Part shown: one piece after another, positions 40,711-50,305 of the stretch
How the letters are laid out: every line of letters begins with the position of its first letter
Position numbering within the stretch: position 1 is the first letter of the stretch
DNA from: Klebsiella grimontii
GTDB lineage: Bacteria > Pseudomonadota > Gammaproteobacteria > Enterobacterales > Enterobacteriaceae
NCBI RefSeq assembly: GCF_900200035.1
Contig: NZ_FZTC01000017.1
Location: 353,286-417,285, forward strand
Length of the DNA: 64,000 nt
Direction of reading: 5' to 3'
Notes under the pieces: generated by a model
Told to the model about the DNA's origin: nothing
Database searches by the model: none
Seen by the model: the letters and a program-made list of their open reading frames with translations, nothing else
Made by a program: the position numbers and the translations under genes

Positions 40711-43017
40711 TTAGTCCGTGAGCGGCGTGAATTCATAAAGCGCCAGCGCGTTGCTCTCCAGCGTGTCGACAAGCTGCCAGCGGTCGCTATCCGGCGTCTC
40801 TTCGCTGACGCGCAGCGCCGGGCGCGCCCGGTGCATCAGCCAGCGATAGTCCTCCTCGTCCGGCCCGCTTTGGCTGCGAAAGGCCTCGAATAGCGGGAAG
40901 AGCGCGCCATGGTGCTGATCGAACAGATGCTGTTTGATTCGCCAGCGCCCCTCAAGGCCGAGGAGCCGCACGCTCCAGGGCTGACTGAAGCGCTGGGTAA
41001 ACGCCTCCTCGCTGGAGAGCCAGGGGTTGAACACCACCGTGTTGCGCAGCAGCAGCTGATAATGGCCGTGATGGCGCAACAGCAGCAAGTTCTTGTCGTT
41101 GATCAACACCTCGCCCCGCAGTCTGCGCCATAGCCACAATACCCAGTAGACCGGTCGCGGCAGACCGTGGAGATAGTGCAGCGCCAGACTGGAGGTATCC
41201 AGCTTGCCGTTAGCCCGGGCTTCTCCCTGCAATCCGGAATTCAGCCAGAACCCTGCCAGCCAAACCCGATCCGCCAGTCCCAGCAAATTATCCATCAGCA
41301 GCGCGCCGCGAAAGAAACGGCCGTTGGTATCGCGGGTATCGCCGGTGAGGGTATTCCACGAGAGCAGCCAAAGCGGCAGCAGGAGATGCCGCTGACGTAG
41401 GGCGCTATGGAGCTTGCGTAATTTGTGTACCGGATAGTTTTCGCTGGCGGCCAGCTTCTGGCTGTCAATCTGCGCCAGATCCAGCAGTTCGTTGGCATCG
41501 GCCTGGCAGGCAAGAAAATCCGCCTCGGCCAGCAGCGGTGAGCGCAGAAGGGGATCGTCCTCTACCTGTTGGGGAAAACGGTGCCAGATCCCCAGCGCCG
41601 ACTGCGGCGATAGCCTCTGCAGGATCGCTTTTTGTTGCCGCCAGGCGTGCTGGCGCGCCTCGTCGCTGGCCTGGGGGGACCAGTGCCAGGCAAAGCGCCA
41701 GCTGGCCAGGGTTGTCGGTGGAAAATGGTTGGCGGAGAGCCGCAGAAAGCGTTGCAGCAGATCGCCGCGGGTGGTGAGCCCGGTATGCAGTATGACCGCC
41801 CAGCCCATTGTCGCCAGCCAGCTAAATATGCGCTGCAGATTATACCAGCAGGCGTAGCCGGCCATTTGCGGATCGTCCCAGCCGGTGCTGAACAGACGGC
41901 TGCTGAGAAACGGATCGTGAATATCGATGGCGAATATCGGCAGCGCGCCGTGCAGCTGTTCCAGCTCGCGGCGGACATCCTCGCGCAGCAGATCGTCCAG
42001 TTCACGAACGGTCACGACCATGCGGGTGTGACGCAGCGGCGTGGCACGCGCCGGCAGTTCACGCACATCAAGATGGCGGGTTTGCTGGGGATTGAGCCGC
42101 AGCGGCGGGCTATCCAGGCCGTTGGTTTGCGGCGCATTGAGCCGGGCGTACAGCCGATCGATTGACACCGGCTGCCATCGCTCGGTCTGCTGTAGGTGCG
42201 GGCGGGGAGATTCGACCGGCTTCTGCGGGTGCTGCTGGCGGAACTGGCGCGGCGTCAGGCCGTGCTCGCGTTTAAACAGGTCGCTCATCACCCGGCTGCT
42301 GGCGAAGCCATGCTGCTGGGCGATCTGCTGCACCGACCTGCGCGTGGCCGTCAGCTGCTCGGCGGCCTTGCGCAGGCGCAGCCCGGTAATGTACTGCATA
42401 AAGCTGACGCCTACCTCTTTGCGGAACAGACGCGACAGCCAGGCCTCGGAAACAAACTCCGCGGCGGCAATCTCCTGCAGCGACAGGCGCCGTTGATAGT
42501 TGGCGTCGATTCGCGCCACCACTCGGTTAATTCGCTGACTCCAGCGTTCGGCGCCGCGAGGCGCCTGGGCGGTCAGAGGACGGCTGAAGCGTGACGCCAG
42601 CAGAAGGGCGATTTCGCTAAGCCAGCGGTTGGCCTCCAGCCGATAGTGGGCCTGCGGATTGACCAGGCCGAGGACCAGCAGCTGGCGCATCAGATAACGT
42701 AGCGTGTCCTCGGCATCGCGCGTTTCGCTGCTGATCTGGTAGTCGGCCGCAAAAAAATCGCCATCAAGGCGCGTTAGCCACCCGGCGCTGAGCGACAGCG
42801 TCATCACTACATTCGCCGTCTTGCTGCTCAGGCGCCAGCGGTGGCTGCGGTTGACTATCGCCAGCTCATCCTGCTGAAGGTATCGACCCGTCTCTTCATT
42901 GTGGAGCTCGGCGCTGCCCTCCAGCAGCCATATCAACGTCAGCGCATCGGTTTCCTCTTCGCGACACTGACGGATATCACGAACCGCTACCTGAAAGTCG
43001 CCTGAATGATGGTCCAC
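40711..43017 (-). CDS. AraC-family regulator fused to a degenerate GH39-like domain
   Basis: The 768-residue protein starts with GTG five bases after AGGAGG. It has an N-terminal cupin-like sensor (about 1-145), an AraC DNA-binding domain with two helix-turn-helix motifs (about 162-262), and a long C-terminal region (about 285-750) resembling glycoside hydrolase family 39. In the segment matching the usual W-N-E-P the sequence is WRFAWHWSP (440-448), and in the segment matching T-E-W it is LSWNTLTG (552-559). Both catalytic Glu therefore seem replaced (near S447 and at S553), while the flanking RDTNGRFFRGALLMDNL still fits. I infer a sugar-sensing, non-catalytic domain. It is divergent from the amidohydrolase and MFS genes, its likely targets. 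Confidence 0.8.
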   Translation of the reverse strand: MDHHSGDFQVAVRDIRQCREEETDALTLIWLLEGSAELHNEETGRYLQQDELAIVNRSHRWRLSSKTANVVMTLSLSAGWLTRLDGDFFAADYQISSETRDAEDTLRYLMRQLLVLGLVNPQAHYRLEANRWLSEIALLLASRFSRPLTAQAPRGAERWSQRINRVVARIDANYQRRLSLQEIAAAEFVSEAWLSRLFRKEVGVSFMQYITGLRLRKAAEQLTATRRSVQQIAQQHGFASSRVMSDLFKREHGLTPRQFRQQHPQKPVESPRPHLQQTERWQPVSIDRLYARLNAPQTNGLDSPPLRLNPQQTRHLDVRELPARATPLRHTRMVVTVRELDDLLREDVRRELEQLHGALPIFAIDIHDPFLSSRLFSTGWDDPQMAGYACWYNLQRIFSWLATMGWAVILHTGLTTRGDLLQRFLRLSANHFPPTTLASWRFAWHWSPQASDEARQHAWRQQKAILQRLSPQSALGIWHRFPQQVEDDPLLRSPLLAEADFLACQADANELLDLAQIDSQKLAASENYPVHKLRKLHSALRQRHLLLPLWLLSWNTLTGDTRDTNGRFFRGALLMDNLLGLADRVWLAGFWLNSGLQGEARANGKLDTSSLALHYLHGLPRPVYWVLWLWRRLRGEVLINDKNLLLLRHHGHYQLLLRNTVVFNPWLSSEEAFTQRFSQPWSVRLLGLEGRWRIKQHLFDQHHGALFPLFEAFRSQSGPDEEDYRWLMHRARPALRVSEETPDSDRWQLVDTLESNALALYEFTPLTD

Positions 43018-43186
43018 CGTCGCCTCCTGGAGACAAAAAACAGCACGTCATTTTTTGTCATAACCGTTTTGTATGAAAAACACTCATTAATAATCCGTCA
43101 CTATAAAACAAAAAAGCGCATTTTAAAGCCGTCAGGGATGCATAAACTCGAAAGTGTCGTGCAAACACAACACAGGAATAATAAAA
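43018..43186. promoter_or_regulatory. Divergent promoter region between the AraC-GH39 and amidohydrolase genes
   Basis: This 169-bp AT-rich stretch separates the two divergent starts. Ribosome-binding sites are AGGAGG for the regulator and AGGA (43174-43177) for the amidohydrolase. Such a shared region is where an AraC protein usually binds. Confidence 0.55.
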
Positions 43187-44356
43187 ATGACACACCCGAT
43201 TATTGAGGCATTACAGGTTAACGAGGCGCAGTTTGTCGCGCTTCGCCGCCGTTTCCATCAACAGCCGGAAATCGGTTTTGAAGAGCATAAAACCAGCGAA
43301 GAGGTTGCCCGCCTGCTCGGCGAATGGGGCTATCAGGTTCACCGTGGTCTGGCGGGCACCGGCGTGGTCGCTACCTTAAGCGCGGGCGACGGCAAAAAAC
43401 GCCTGGGGCTAAGGGCGGATATGGACGCGCTGCCGATGCAGGAGATGAGCGGCAAGGCGTGGGCCAGCCGGGTCGATGGACGTTTTCACGGCTGCGGCCA
43501 CGACGGCCATACCACCACGCTATTGTACGCCGCGGAATATCTGGCGCGCACCCGACAGTTTAACGGCACGCTACAGCTTATTTTTCAGCCCGCCGAAGAG
43601 CTGCTCTACGGCGGTCGGGTCATGCTCGAAGACGGCCTGTTTGACCAGTTTCCCTGCGATGCCATTTTTGGCCTGCATAATATGCCGGGGCAGCCGTTAG
43701 GTAGAGTTGGCCTGCGCGATGGAGCGATGATGGCCTCCTCGGACACTCTCCATATTGAAGTCAAAGGGGTGGGCGGCCACGGCGCGGTGCCGGAGCATAC
43801 CGTCGACGCCACGCTGGTGGCCTGTCATATCACTCTGGCGCTGCAATCGATTGTTTCCCGCAACATCACGCCGTTTGAACCGGCGGTGGTGACCGTGGGC
43901 AGCATTCAGGCCGGGCACGCGCCGAACATTATCAACGACAAGGTGTTAATGAAGCTCACGGTTCGCACCTTGAACGAACAGGTTCGCGAGACCGTCCTGC
44001 AGCGCATCCACGATATCGCCGTCGCTCAGGCCGAGAGCTTTAACGCCAGCGCCGCCTTAACCCACGTAAACGGTAGCCCGGTTTTAAGGAACGATCCGGT
44101 AGCCAATGAGATGGTACGGACGGTGGCGACCGCGCTGTTTGGCGAGGCGCAGGTCGGCGAGGTGAAACCGTTTATGGGCAGCGAAGACTTTGCTTTTATG
44201 CTTGAGCGCAATCCGAACGGCTGCTATTTCACCCTCGGGGCCGGGGACGAAGCGGATCGCTGCATGGTGCATAACCCCGGATACGACTTCAACGATGCGC
44301 TGTTGCTGAAAGGCGCCGCGCTGTGGTGCGCCCTGACGGAACACTACTTGCGTTAA
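43187..44356 (+). CDS. M20-family amidohydrolase (HipO/AbgB-like)
   Basis: The ATG at 43187 gives 389 residues in the M20D peptidase/aminoacylase family (hippurate hydrolase, IAA-amino-acid hydrolase and similar). Metal-site segments are visible: GLRADMDALP, the GCGHDGHTT loop (near 100-108), the EE pair in QPAEELLYGG, and the C-terminal MGSEDFAF and MVHNPGYDFND. Such enzymes split N-acyl or N-aroyl amino acids. It is followed by a putative exporter 25 bp later. The natural substrate is unknown. Confidence 0.9.
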   Translation: MTHPIIEALQVNEAQFVALRRRFHQQPEIGFEEHKTSEEVARLLGEWGYQVHRGLAGTGVVATLSAGDGKKRLGLRADMDALPMQEMSGKAWASRVDGRFHGCGHDGHTTTLLYAAEYLARTRQFNGTLQLIFQPAEELLYGGRVMLEDGLFDQFPCDAIFGLHNMPGQPLGRVGLRDGAMMASSDTLHIEVKGVGGHGAVPEHTVDATLVACHITLALQSIVSRNITPFEPAVVTVGSIQAGHAPNIINDKVLMKLTVRTLNEQVRETVLQRIHDIAVAQAESFNASAALTHVNGSPVLRNDPVANEMVRTVATALFGEAQVGEVKPFMGSEDFAFMLERNPNGCYFTLGAGDEADRCMVHNPGYDFNDALLLKGAALWCALTEHYLR

Positions 44357-44381
44357 TGTCCGCAACGAAGAGGACCCTGCT

Positions 44382-45773
44382 ATGAGTTCTGTATCGCTAA
44401 GCGAAGCGCAGTTCGTCGGCACCGATCGTCTGCTGGCGGGTATTGTATTGAGCGTTCTGACCTTCTGGCTGTTTGCCCAGTCGGTGATTAACGTGGTTCC
44501 GGCGATGAAAAGCAGCCTCGATATTTCGCTGGAAACCCTGACCCTGGCGGTGAGCCTGAGCGCCTTATTCAGCGGCTGCTTCGTGGTCGCCAGCGGCGGT
44601 CTGGCGGATAAATTCGGCCGCATGCGTATGACCTCGTTCGGCCTGATCCTCAGCATTGTCGGCAGCGCGATGCTGGTGCTGTCGCAGGGGCCCGCGCTGT
44701 TCCTGGCCGGGCGCGTTTTACAGGGGCTGTCGGCCGCCTGCATCATGCCGGCGACGCTGGCGTTAATTAAAACCTGGTACGAGGGCAAAGCGCGCCAGCG
44801 GGCGGTCAGCTTCTGGGTCATCGGCTCCTGGGGCGGCAGCGGGCTGTGCTCGTTTGTCGGCGGGGCGATTGCTACCGGACTGGGCTGGCGCTGGATCTTT
44901 GTTTTCTCCATCGCGGTAGCGCTGGCGGCGCTGTTGCTGCTGCGTGGTACGCCGGAAAGCCGTAGCGCCAGCGCGCAGCAGCATAAGCTGGACATCAGCG
45001 GCCTGATTAGCCTGATCCTTGCGCTGGTGCTGTTAAATCTGTTTATCAGCAAAGGCCACGGCTGGGGCTGGACCAGCGCAACCTCGCTGGCGATGCTGGC
45101 CGGCGCGCTGGCCTCGGGGCTGTTTTTTATCCGCAACGGCCAGCGTAAGGGCGACGCGGCGCTGATTGATTTCGCGCTGTTTCGCAACCGGGCCTACAGC
45201 GCGGCGGTGCTGTCAAACTTTATGCTCAACGGCGCCATCGGTACCATGATGATTGCCAGTATCTGGCTCCAGCAGGGGCATCATCTGAGCCCGCTGGAGA
45301 GCGGCATGATGACGCTTGGCTACCTGGTCACCGTGCTGGCGATGATCCGCGTCGGCGAGAAGCTATTGCAACGCTACGGCGCGCGTCTGCCGATGATGAT
45401 CGGCCCGGTCTTTACCGCCGTTGGCATTCTGCTTATCTCCTGTACCTTTCTCGATAAATCGACCTATATCGTCACGGTCTTTTTCAGCAACGTGCTGTTT
45501 GGCTTTGGGCTGGGCTGCTACGCCACCCCGTCAACGGATACCGCGGTGGTCAACGCTCCTGAGAATAAGGTCGGCGTGGCCTCGGGCATCTATAAGATGG
45601 GGAGTTCGCTCGGCGGGGCGATGGGGATAGCGGTGACAGCGTCACTTTTTGCGCTGTTCTTACCGTTGGGGATGGCCAGCGCGGCGCAGTACGCGCTGTG
45701 GTTTAACGCCGCGCTCTGTCTTGGGTCAATGGCGCTGAGCGCGCTGCTGCTTCCGCGTACAGGTCAAAGCTGA
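44382..45773 (+). CDS. MFS transporter, DHA2-type (14-helix) exporter
   Basis: The 463-residue protein resembles drug:H+ antiporters of the DHA2 type (EmrB, QacA, SmvA). It carries the loop 2-3 motif GGLADKFGRMRM and motif C-like GSWGGSGLCSFVGGAIA. It has about 13-14 hydrophobic segments. It is in one unit with the amidohydrolase and could move that enzyme's substrate or product. Its last 10 bp overlap the 3' end of pspF. Confidence 0.88.
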   Translation: MSSVSLSEAQFVGTDRLLAGIVLSVLTFWLFAQSVINVVPAMKSSLDISLETLTLAVSLSALFSGCFVVASGGLADKFGRMRMTSFGLILSIVGSAMLVLSQGPALFLAGRVLQGLSAACIMPATLALIKTWYEGKARQRAVSFWVIGSWGGSGLCSFVGGAIATGLGWRWIFVFSIAVALAALLLLRGTPESRSASAQQHKLDISGLISLILALVLLNLFISKGHGWGWTSATSLAMLAGALASGLFFIRNGQRKGDAALIDFALFRNRAYSAAVLSNFMLNGAIGTMMIASIWLQQGHHLSPLESGMMTLGYLVTVLAMIRVGEKLLQRYGARLPMMIGPVFTAVGILLISCTFLDKSTYIVTVFFSNVLFGFGLGCYATPSTDTAVVNAPENKVGVASGIYKMGSSLGGAMGIAVTASLFALFLPLGMASAAQYALWFNAALCLGSMALSALLLPRTGQS

Positions 45774-46738
45774 TGCTTTTTCAGCAGCGCCCGCAGCTGG
45801 TGGTAGGTGAGGCCCAGTAGTTCGGCCGCCTGCTTTTGATTGTACTTCGCCTGTTCGAGGCTTCTCTCGAGCAGGCTTTTTTCTTGCTCCTGCTGGAAAG
45901 CGCGTAAATCGAGCGGCAGCGTGGGGCCAGGCGTCTTCTCCACTTCGACGGGCGTCGCCGTGTGCTGCTGGCGGAAGGGGTTAATAATAATATTATCCAG
46001 CTCGCGTTCGCTGCTGCCGTGGCGGTAGACCGAACGTTCAACCACGTTTTTTAATTCACGGATATTTCCCGGCCAGCGGTAGTTTTGCAGCGTCTCGGCG
46101 GCGCGTTCGCTAAAGCCGGGAAACAGTGGTAATCCGAGCTCGCGGCACATCTGGATGGCAAACTGGGTGGCGAGCAGCATGATATCGCTCTGGCGCTCGC
46201 GCAGCGGCGGCAGCTGCACCACATCAAAGGCCAGACGGTCGAGAAGGTCGGCGCGAAAAAGCCCGTCTTCCACCATTTGCGGCAGGTCGGCGTTGGTCGC
46301 GCACACCAGGCGGACGTTAACCTGCAGCGGCTGGCTGCCGCCGACGCGCTCGAGTTCGCCATACTCAATCACGCGCAACAGCTTTTCCTGTACCAGCATC
46401 GGTGCGGTGGCCAGCTCATCGAGAAACAGGGTACCGCCGTCGGCGCGCTCGAAGCGCCCCGGGTGACGTTTACTGGCCCCCGTAAAGGCGCCGGCCTCAT
46501 GCCCGAACAGCTCCGAATCGAGCAGGTTTTCATTGAGCGCCGCGCAGTTGAGCGAGATAAATGGCCCCTGCCAGCGGGAAGAGAGGAAGTGCAGACGGCT
46601 GGCGATCAGCTCCTTGCCGGTTCCGCGCTCGCCAATCACCAGCACCGGTTTATCGAGCGGCGCCAGTCTTGAGACCTGCTCAAGCACCTCAAGAAAGCTA
46701 TTGGCCTCGCCGAGCAGGTTGTCCTTGTAATCCGCCAT
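45764..46738 (-). CDS. pspF: Phage-shock operon activator PspF
   Basis: PspF is the sigma-54 enhancer-binding protein of the psp operon, held inactive by PspA. The ATG at 46738 gives 324 residues, near the E. coli length; five more upstream codons exist in frame. It has no receiver domain. Walker A GERGTGKE (36-43), the sigma-54 contact loop GAFTGA (83-88), and a C-terminal Fis-type helix-turn-helix (NQKQAAELLGLTYHQLRALL) are visible. Confidence 0.97.
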   Translation of the reverse strand: MADYKDNLLGEANSFLEVLEQVSRLAPLDKPVLVIGERGTGKELIASRLHFLSSRWQGPFISLNCAALNENLLDSELFGHEAGAFTGASKRHPGRFERADGGTLFLDELATAPMLVQEKLLRVIEYGELERVGGSQPLQVNVRLVCATNADLPQMVEDGLFRADLLDRLAFDVVQLPPLRERQSDIMLLATQFAIQMCRELGLPLFPGFSERAAETLQNYRWPGNIRELKNVVERSVYRHGSSERELDNIIINPFRQQHTATPVEVEKTPGPTLPLDLRAFQQEQEKSLLERSLEQAKYNQKQAAELLGLTYHQLRALLKKHQL

Positions 46739-46836
46739 GATGAATTTCGCCATTTAGTAGTGTGATTCACCAGGTCACTTTAGCAATGCGCTGGCCAGAT
46801 AACAACCACTTCCATTAAAATCAATAAGATAAAAAC

Positions 46837-46852
46837 TTGGCACGGCAATTGT
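46837..46852 (+). promoter_or_regulatory. Sigma-54 promoter of pspABCDE
   Basis: TTGGCACGGCAATTGT fits the -24/-12 consensus (TGGCAC, five bases, TTGT for TTGC). It lies between divergent pspF and pspA. PspF and IHF sites should lie between it and pspF, as in E. coli, but are not marked individually. Confidence 0.9.
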
Positions 46853-46905
46853 ATTAGTCATGGCACAGGCCGGTGCCTGACACCAGAACTATGAGGATTG
46901 AAATT

Positions 46906-47574
46906 ATGGGTATTTTTTCTCGTTTTGCCGACATCGTGAACGCCAACATCAACTCCCTGCTGGAGAAAGCAGAAGATCCGCAGAAGCTGGTTCGACTGAT
47001 GATTCAGGAGATGGAAGACACGCTGGTTGAAGTGCGTTCGACCTCCGCGCGAGCGTTGGCTGAAAAGAAACAGCTGAGCCGTCGTATTGAACAGGCCGTT
47101 GCCCAGCAGGCGGAATGGCAGGAAAAAGCCGAACTGGCGCTGCGCAAAGAGAAAGAGGATCTGGCCCGTGCGGCGCTGATTGAAAAGCAAAAGCTGACCG
47201 ACCTGATCGCTAGCCTGGAAAACGAAGCGCAGCTAGTTGATGAAACGCTGGCGCGGATGAAAAAAGAGATTGGCGAGCTGGAAAACAAACTCAGCGAAAC
47301 CCGCGCCCGCCAGCAGGCGCTGATGCTGCGTCATCAGGCCGCAAGCTCCTCCCGCGACGTTCGTCGTCAGCTGGACAGCGGCAAGATTGACGAGGCGATG
47401 GCGCGTTTTGAATCATTTGAACGTCGTATCGACCATATGGAAGCAGAAGCGGAAAGCCACCGCTTCGGCAAAGATAAGTCGTTGGATCAGCAGTTCGCCG
47501 ATCTGAAAGCGGACGATGAAATCAGCGAGCAGCTGGCGGCGTTAAAAGCCAAAATGAATCAAAATAATCAGTAA
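46906..47574 (+). CDS. pspA: Phage-shock protein A
   Basis: PspA is an ESCRT-III-like coiled-coil protein that binds PspF at rest and stabilises the inner membrane under stress. The ATG at 46906 gives 222 residues, as in E. coli; the longer frame from 46873 lies across the 5' leader. It is almost entirely helical, with [16 protein letters not shown] at the amphipathic N terminus. Confidence 0.98.
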   Translation: MGIFSRFADIVNANINSLLEKAEDPQKLVRLMIQEMEDTLVEVRSTSARALAEKKQLSRRIEQAVAQQAEWQEKAELALRKEKEDLARAALIEKQKLTDLIASLENEAQLVDETLARMKKEIGELENKLSETRARQQALMLRHQAASSSRDVRRQLDSGKIDEAMARFESFERRIDHMEAEAESHRFGKDKSLDQQFADLKADDEISEQLAALKAKMNQNNQ

Positions 47575-47625
47575 TCGTATTCGGGCGGCACCAAGACGTG
47601 CCGCCGCCATCTGCAAGGAGTTCAT

Positions 47626-47850
47626 ATGAGCATGCTTTTTCTCGCCATCCCATTGACGTTGTTTGTGCTGTTTGTGTTGCCGGTCTGGCTCTGGCTGCAC
47701 TACAACAACCGTACCGCCAGCGGCAGCCTATCGCAGAATGAACAGCAGCGCCTGCTGCAGCTGACCGATGACGCGAAGCGCATGCGCGAGCGTATTCAGG
47801 CGCTGGAGGCGATTCTTGACGCTGAGCACCCGAACTGGAGAGAGAAATAA
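47626..47850 (+). CDS. pspB: Phage-shock protein B
   Basis: This 74-residue protein has one N-terminal membrane helix (FLAIPLTLFVLFVLPVWLWL) and a cytoplasmic coiled segment. With PspC it relays membrane stress to PspA. A strong AAGGAG precedes it, and its stop overlaps the pspC start. Confidence 0.97.
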   Translation: MSMLFLAIPLTLFVLFVLPVWLWLHYNNRTASGSLSQNEQQRLLQLTDDAKRMRERIQALEAILDAEHPNWREK

Positions 47851-48209
47851 TGGGCGGACTGGATCTGAGTAAAAAACTGTGGCGCATTCCGCAGCAGGGC
47901 ATGGTGAAAGGGGTTTGCGCCGGTATCGCGCAGTATCTGGACGTGCCGGTAAAGCTGGTGCGCCTGATTACCGTACTGGCAATGATTTTTGGCCTGTTCC
48001 TGTTTGTGGTGGTGGCCTACATCATTCTCTCGTTTGCGCTGGATCCGATGCCGGAAAGCGAGCTGTATGGTGAAAAAACGCCGAGCAGCGGAGAGCTGTT
48101 GGCCGCCGCGGATAAAGAACTGGCAGCGGGGGAGCGTCGTCTGCGCGAAATGGAGCGCTACGTCACCTCTGATACCTTTTCGCTGCGCAGTCGTTTCCGC
48201 CAGCTATAA
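47850..48209 (+). CDS. pspC: Phage-shock protein C
   Basis: This 119-residue protein has the PspC domain (KGVCAGIAQYLDVPVKLVRL), a membrane helix (about 43-65), and a periplasmic coiled tail. It pairs with PspB as the stress sensor. Confidence 0.97.
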   Translation: MGGLDLSKKLWRIPQQGMVKGVCAGIAQYLDVPVKLVRLITVLAMIFGLFLFVVVAYIILSFALDPMPESELYGEKTPSSGELLAAADKELAAGERRLREMERYVTSDTFSLRSRFRQL

Positions 48210-48228
48210 CTGAAAGTTGAGGTTAATG

Positions 48229-48459
48229 ATGAACATGAAATGGCAGCAGGCCGGACAAAAAGTCAAACCGGGTCTGAAAATCGCAGGCAAACTAGTGCTG
48301 CTCACCGCGCTGCGCTACGGCCCGGCGGGCGTCGCTGGCTGGGCGGTAAAATCCGTCGCGCGTCGGCCGCTGAAAATGCTGCTGATGCTTGTTCTGGAAC
48401 CCATGCTCAGCCGGGCGGCGCAGCGGTTTTCTAAACGTCGCGGATGGCGTATGTTATGA
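48229..48459 (+). CDS. pspD: Phage-shock protein D
   Basis: The ATG at 48229, six bases after GAGG, gives 76 residues beginning [15 protein letters not shown]. It is a basic peripheral inner-membrane protein with a hydrophobic middle ([19 protein letters not shown]). Earlier starts (TTG 48217, ATG 48226) are less likely. Confidence 0.93.
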   Translation: MNMKWQQAGQKVKPGLKIAGKLVLLTALRYGPAGVAGWAVKSVARRPLKMLLMLVLEPMLSRAAQRFSKRRGWRML

Positions 48460-48492
48460 GTGCCTAAACACTCACACTATCAGGATGATAAA

Positions 48493-48807
48493 ATGCGAAA
48501 ACTCCTTCTGGGTTTAGCGCTGGCGATGGCCTTACCCGCCTTCGCGGCAGAGCACTGGATCGATGTCCGCGTCCCGCAGCAGTATCAAAAAGAGCACGTC
48601 GTCGGGGCGGTGAATATCCCACTGGCGGATTTAAAAACGCGGATTGCGGCGGAAGTACCGGATAAAAACGATACCATTCACGTTTATTGCAACGTTGGCC
48701 GGCAATCGGGCCAGGCTCAGCAGCTGCTGAGCGAAATGGGCTACACGCAGGTGGTTAACGCCGGCGGCCTCAGTGAGATAGCCAGGCCGAAAAGCGCCAG
48801 CAAATAA
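48493..48807 (+). CDS. pspE: Thiosulfate sulfurtransferase PspE (periplasmic rhodanese)
   Basis: The ATG at 48493 after CAGGA gives 104 residues with a signal peptide cleaved after about 19 (ALPAFA). The rhodanese loop VYCNVGRQSGQA contains the active-site cysteine. It closes the psp operon. A GCCCCG/CGGGGC hairpin at 48814-48831 follows without a strong T-run. Confidence 0.95.
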   Translation: MRKLLLGLALAMALPAFAAEHWIDVRVPQQYQKEHVVGAVNIPLADLKTRIAAEVPDKNDTIHVYCNVGRQSGQAQQLLSEMGYTQVVNAGGLSEIARPKSASK

Positions 48808-48907
48808 TCGTTGGCCCCGTCGCAGCGGGGCTAATGCAATCTATTGATAATTATCTCTTTAGCCCTCATGTCTATTTCCCTCGTTCTTCAGGCTCAACAG
48901 GATGGCG

Positions 48908-50305
48908 ATGAAGCGACTCAAAACAGAATTTAACGCGCTGATCAATCGTGGGGTTGATCGGCATCTTCGTCTGGCTGTCACCGGCCTTAGCCGCAGCGGC
49001 AAGACCGCCTTTATCACCGCGCTGGTCAATCAACTGCTGAATATTCACGCCGGCGCGCGGCTACCGCTGCTTAGCGCGGCCAGAGAAGAGCGCCTGCTGG
49101 GCGTCAAGCGCGTACCGCAGCGGGATTTTGGTATTCCGCGCTTCACCTATGATGAAGGGCTGGCCCAGCTCTACGGTCAGCCGCCGGTCTGGCCGACGCC
49201 CACCCGCGGCGTCAGCGAAATCCGCCTTGCTCTGCGCTATCGCTCTAACGATTCGCTGCTGCGCCATTTTAAAGAGACCTCAACTCTGTATCTGGAGATT
49301 GTCGATTATCCCGGCGAGTGGCTGCTGGATCTGCCGATGCTGGCCCAGGACTATCTGACCTGGTCACGGCAGATGACCGGACTACTGCAGGGGCAGAGGG
49401 CGGAGTGGTCGGCGCGCTGGCGACAGCTATGCGAAGGTCTGGATCCGCTGGCGCCCGCCGATGAAACCCGTCTGGCGGAGATCGCCGCGGCGTGGACCGA
49501 TTATCTGCACACCTGTAAGCGCGAAGGGATGCACTTTATTCAGCCAGGGCGCTTTGTGCTGCCCGGTGAAATGGCCGGCGCCCCGGCGCTGCAGTTCTTT
49601 CCCTGGCCGGATGTGGATGCCGCCGGTGAGGCTAAGCTGGCGCAGGCGGACAAACAGACCAATGCCGGAATGCTGCGCGAGCGTTTTAAATACTACTGCG
49701 AGAAAGTGGTAAAAGGCTTCTATAAAGATCATTTCCTGCGCTTCGATCGGCAAATCGTGCTGGTGGACTGCCTGCAGCCGTTGAACAGCGGGCCGCAGGC
49801 GTTTAATGATATGCGCCTGGCGCTGACGCAGCTGATGCAAAGTTTTCACTATGGCCAGCGCACGCTGTTTCGTCGCCTGTTCTCACCGGTTATTGATAAG
49901 CTGCTGTTCGCCGCGACTAAAGCCGATCACGTGACCGTCGATCAGCACAGCAATATGGTGTCGCTGCTGCAGCAACTGATACAGGACGCCTGGCAGAACG
50001 CGGCGTTTGAAGGCATCAGTATGGATTGCCTGGGGCTGGCGTCGATTCAGGCGACGCAGAGCGGGCTTATTGAGGTGAACGGCGAAAAGATCCCTGCGCT
50101 GCGAGGCCACAGGCTGAGCGACGGCCAGCCGCTGACCGTCTACCCCGGCGAGGTGCCCGCCCGTCTGCCGGGCCAGGCCTTCTGGGAACAGCAGGGCTTT
50201 CAGTTTGAAAACTTCCGCCCTCAGGTGATGGACGTTGATAAACCGCTGCCGCATATTCGGCTCGACGCGGCGCTGGAATTTTTGATCGGAGATAAATTGC
50301 GATGA
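48908..50305 (+). CDS. ycjX: YcjX, DUF463 GTPase-like protein
   Basis: The start at 48908 gives 465 residues, matching E. coli. Walker A GLSRSGKT sits near 29-36. DUF463 proteins are P-loop, possibly GTP-binding. In E. coli ycjX is induced with the phage-shock and heat-shock responses. Its stop overlaps ycjF by four bases. Confidence 0.95.
   Translation: MKRLKTEFNALINRGVDRHLRLAVTGLSRSGKTAFITALVNQLLNIHAGARLPLLSAAREERLLGVKRVPQRDFGIPRFTYDEGLAQLYGQPPVWPTPTRGVSEIRLALRYRSNDSLLRHFKETSTLYLEIVDYPGEWLLDLPMLAQDYLTWSRQMTGLLQGQRAEWSARWRQLCEGLDPLAPADETRLAEIAAAWTDYLHTCKREGMHFIQPGRFVLPGEMAGAPALQFFPWPDVDAAGEAKLAQADKQTNAGMLRERFKYYCEKVVKGFYKDHFLRFDRQIVLVDCLQPLNSGPQAFNDMRLALTQLMQSFHYGQRTLFRRLFSPVIDKLLFAATKADHVTVDQHSNMVSLLQQLIQDAWQNAAFEGISMDCLGLASIQATQSGLIEVNGEKIPALRGHRLSDGQPLTVYPGEVPARLPGQAFWEQQGFQFENFRPQVMDVDKPLPHIRLDAALEFLIGDKLR

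Noticed and set aside
44084..45187. A 367-codon minus-strand frame
   Set aside because: It runs antisense to the amidohydrolase and MFS genes, spans two real genes, and has no family features.
47522..47902. Minus-strand frame across pspA-pspC
   Set aside because: It is a shadow of the psp genes, with proline/arginine-rich content.
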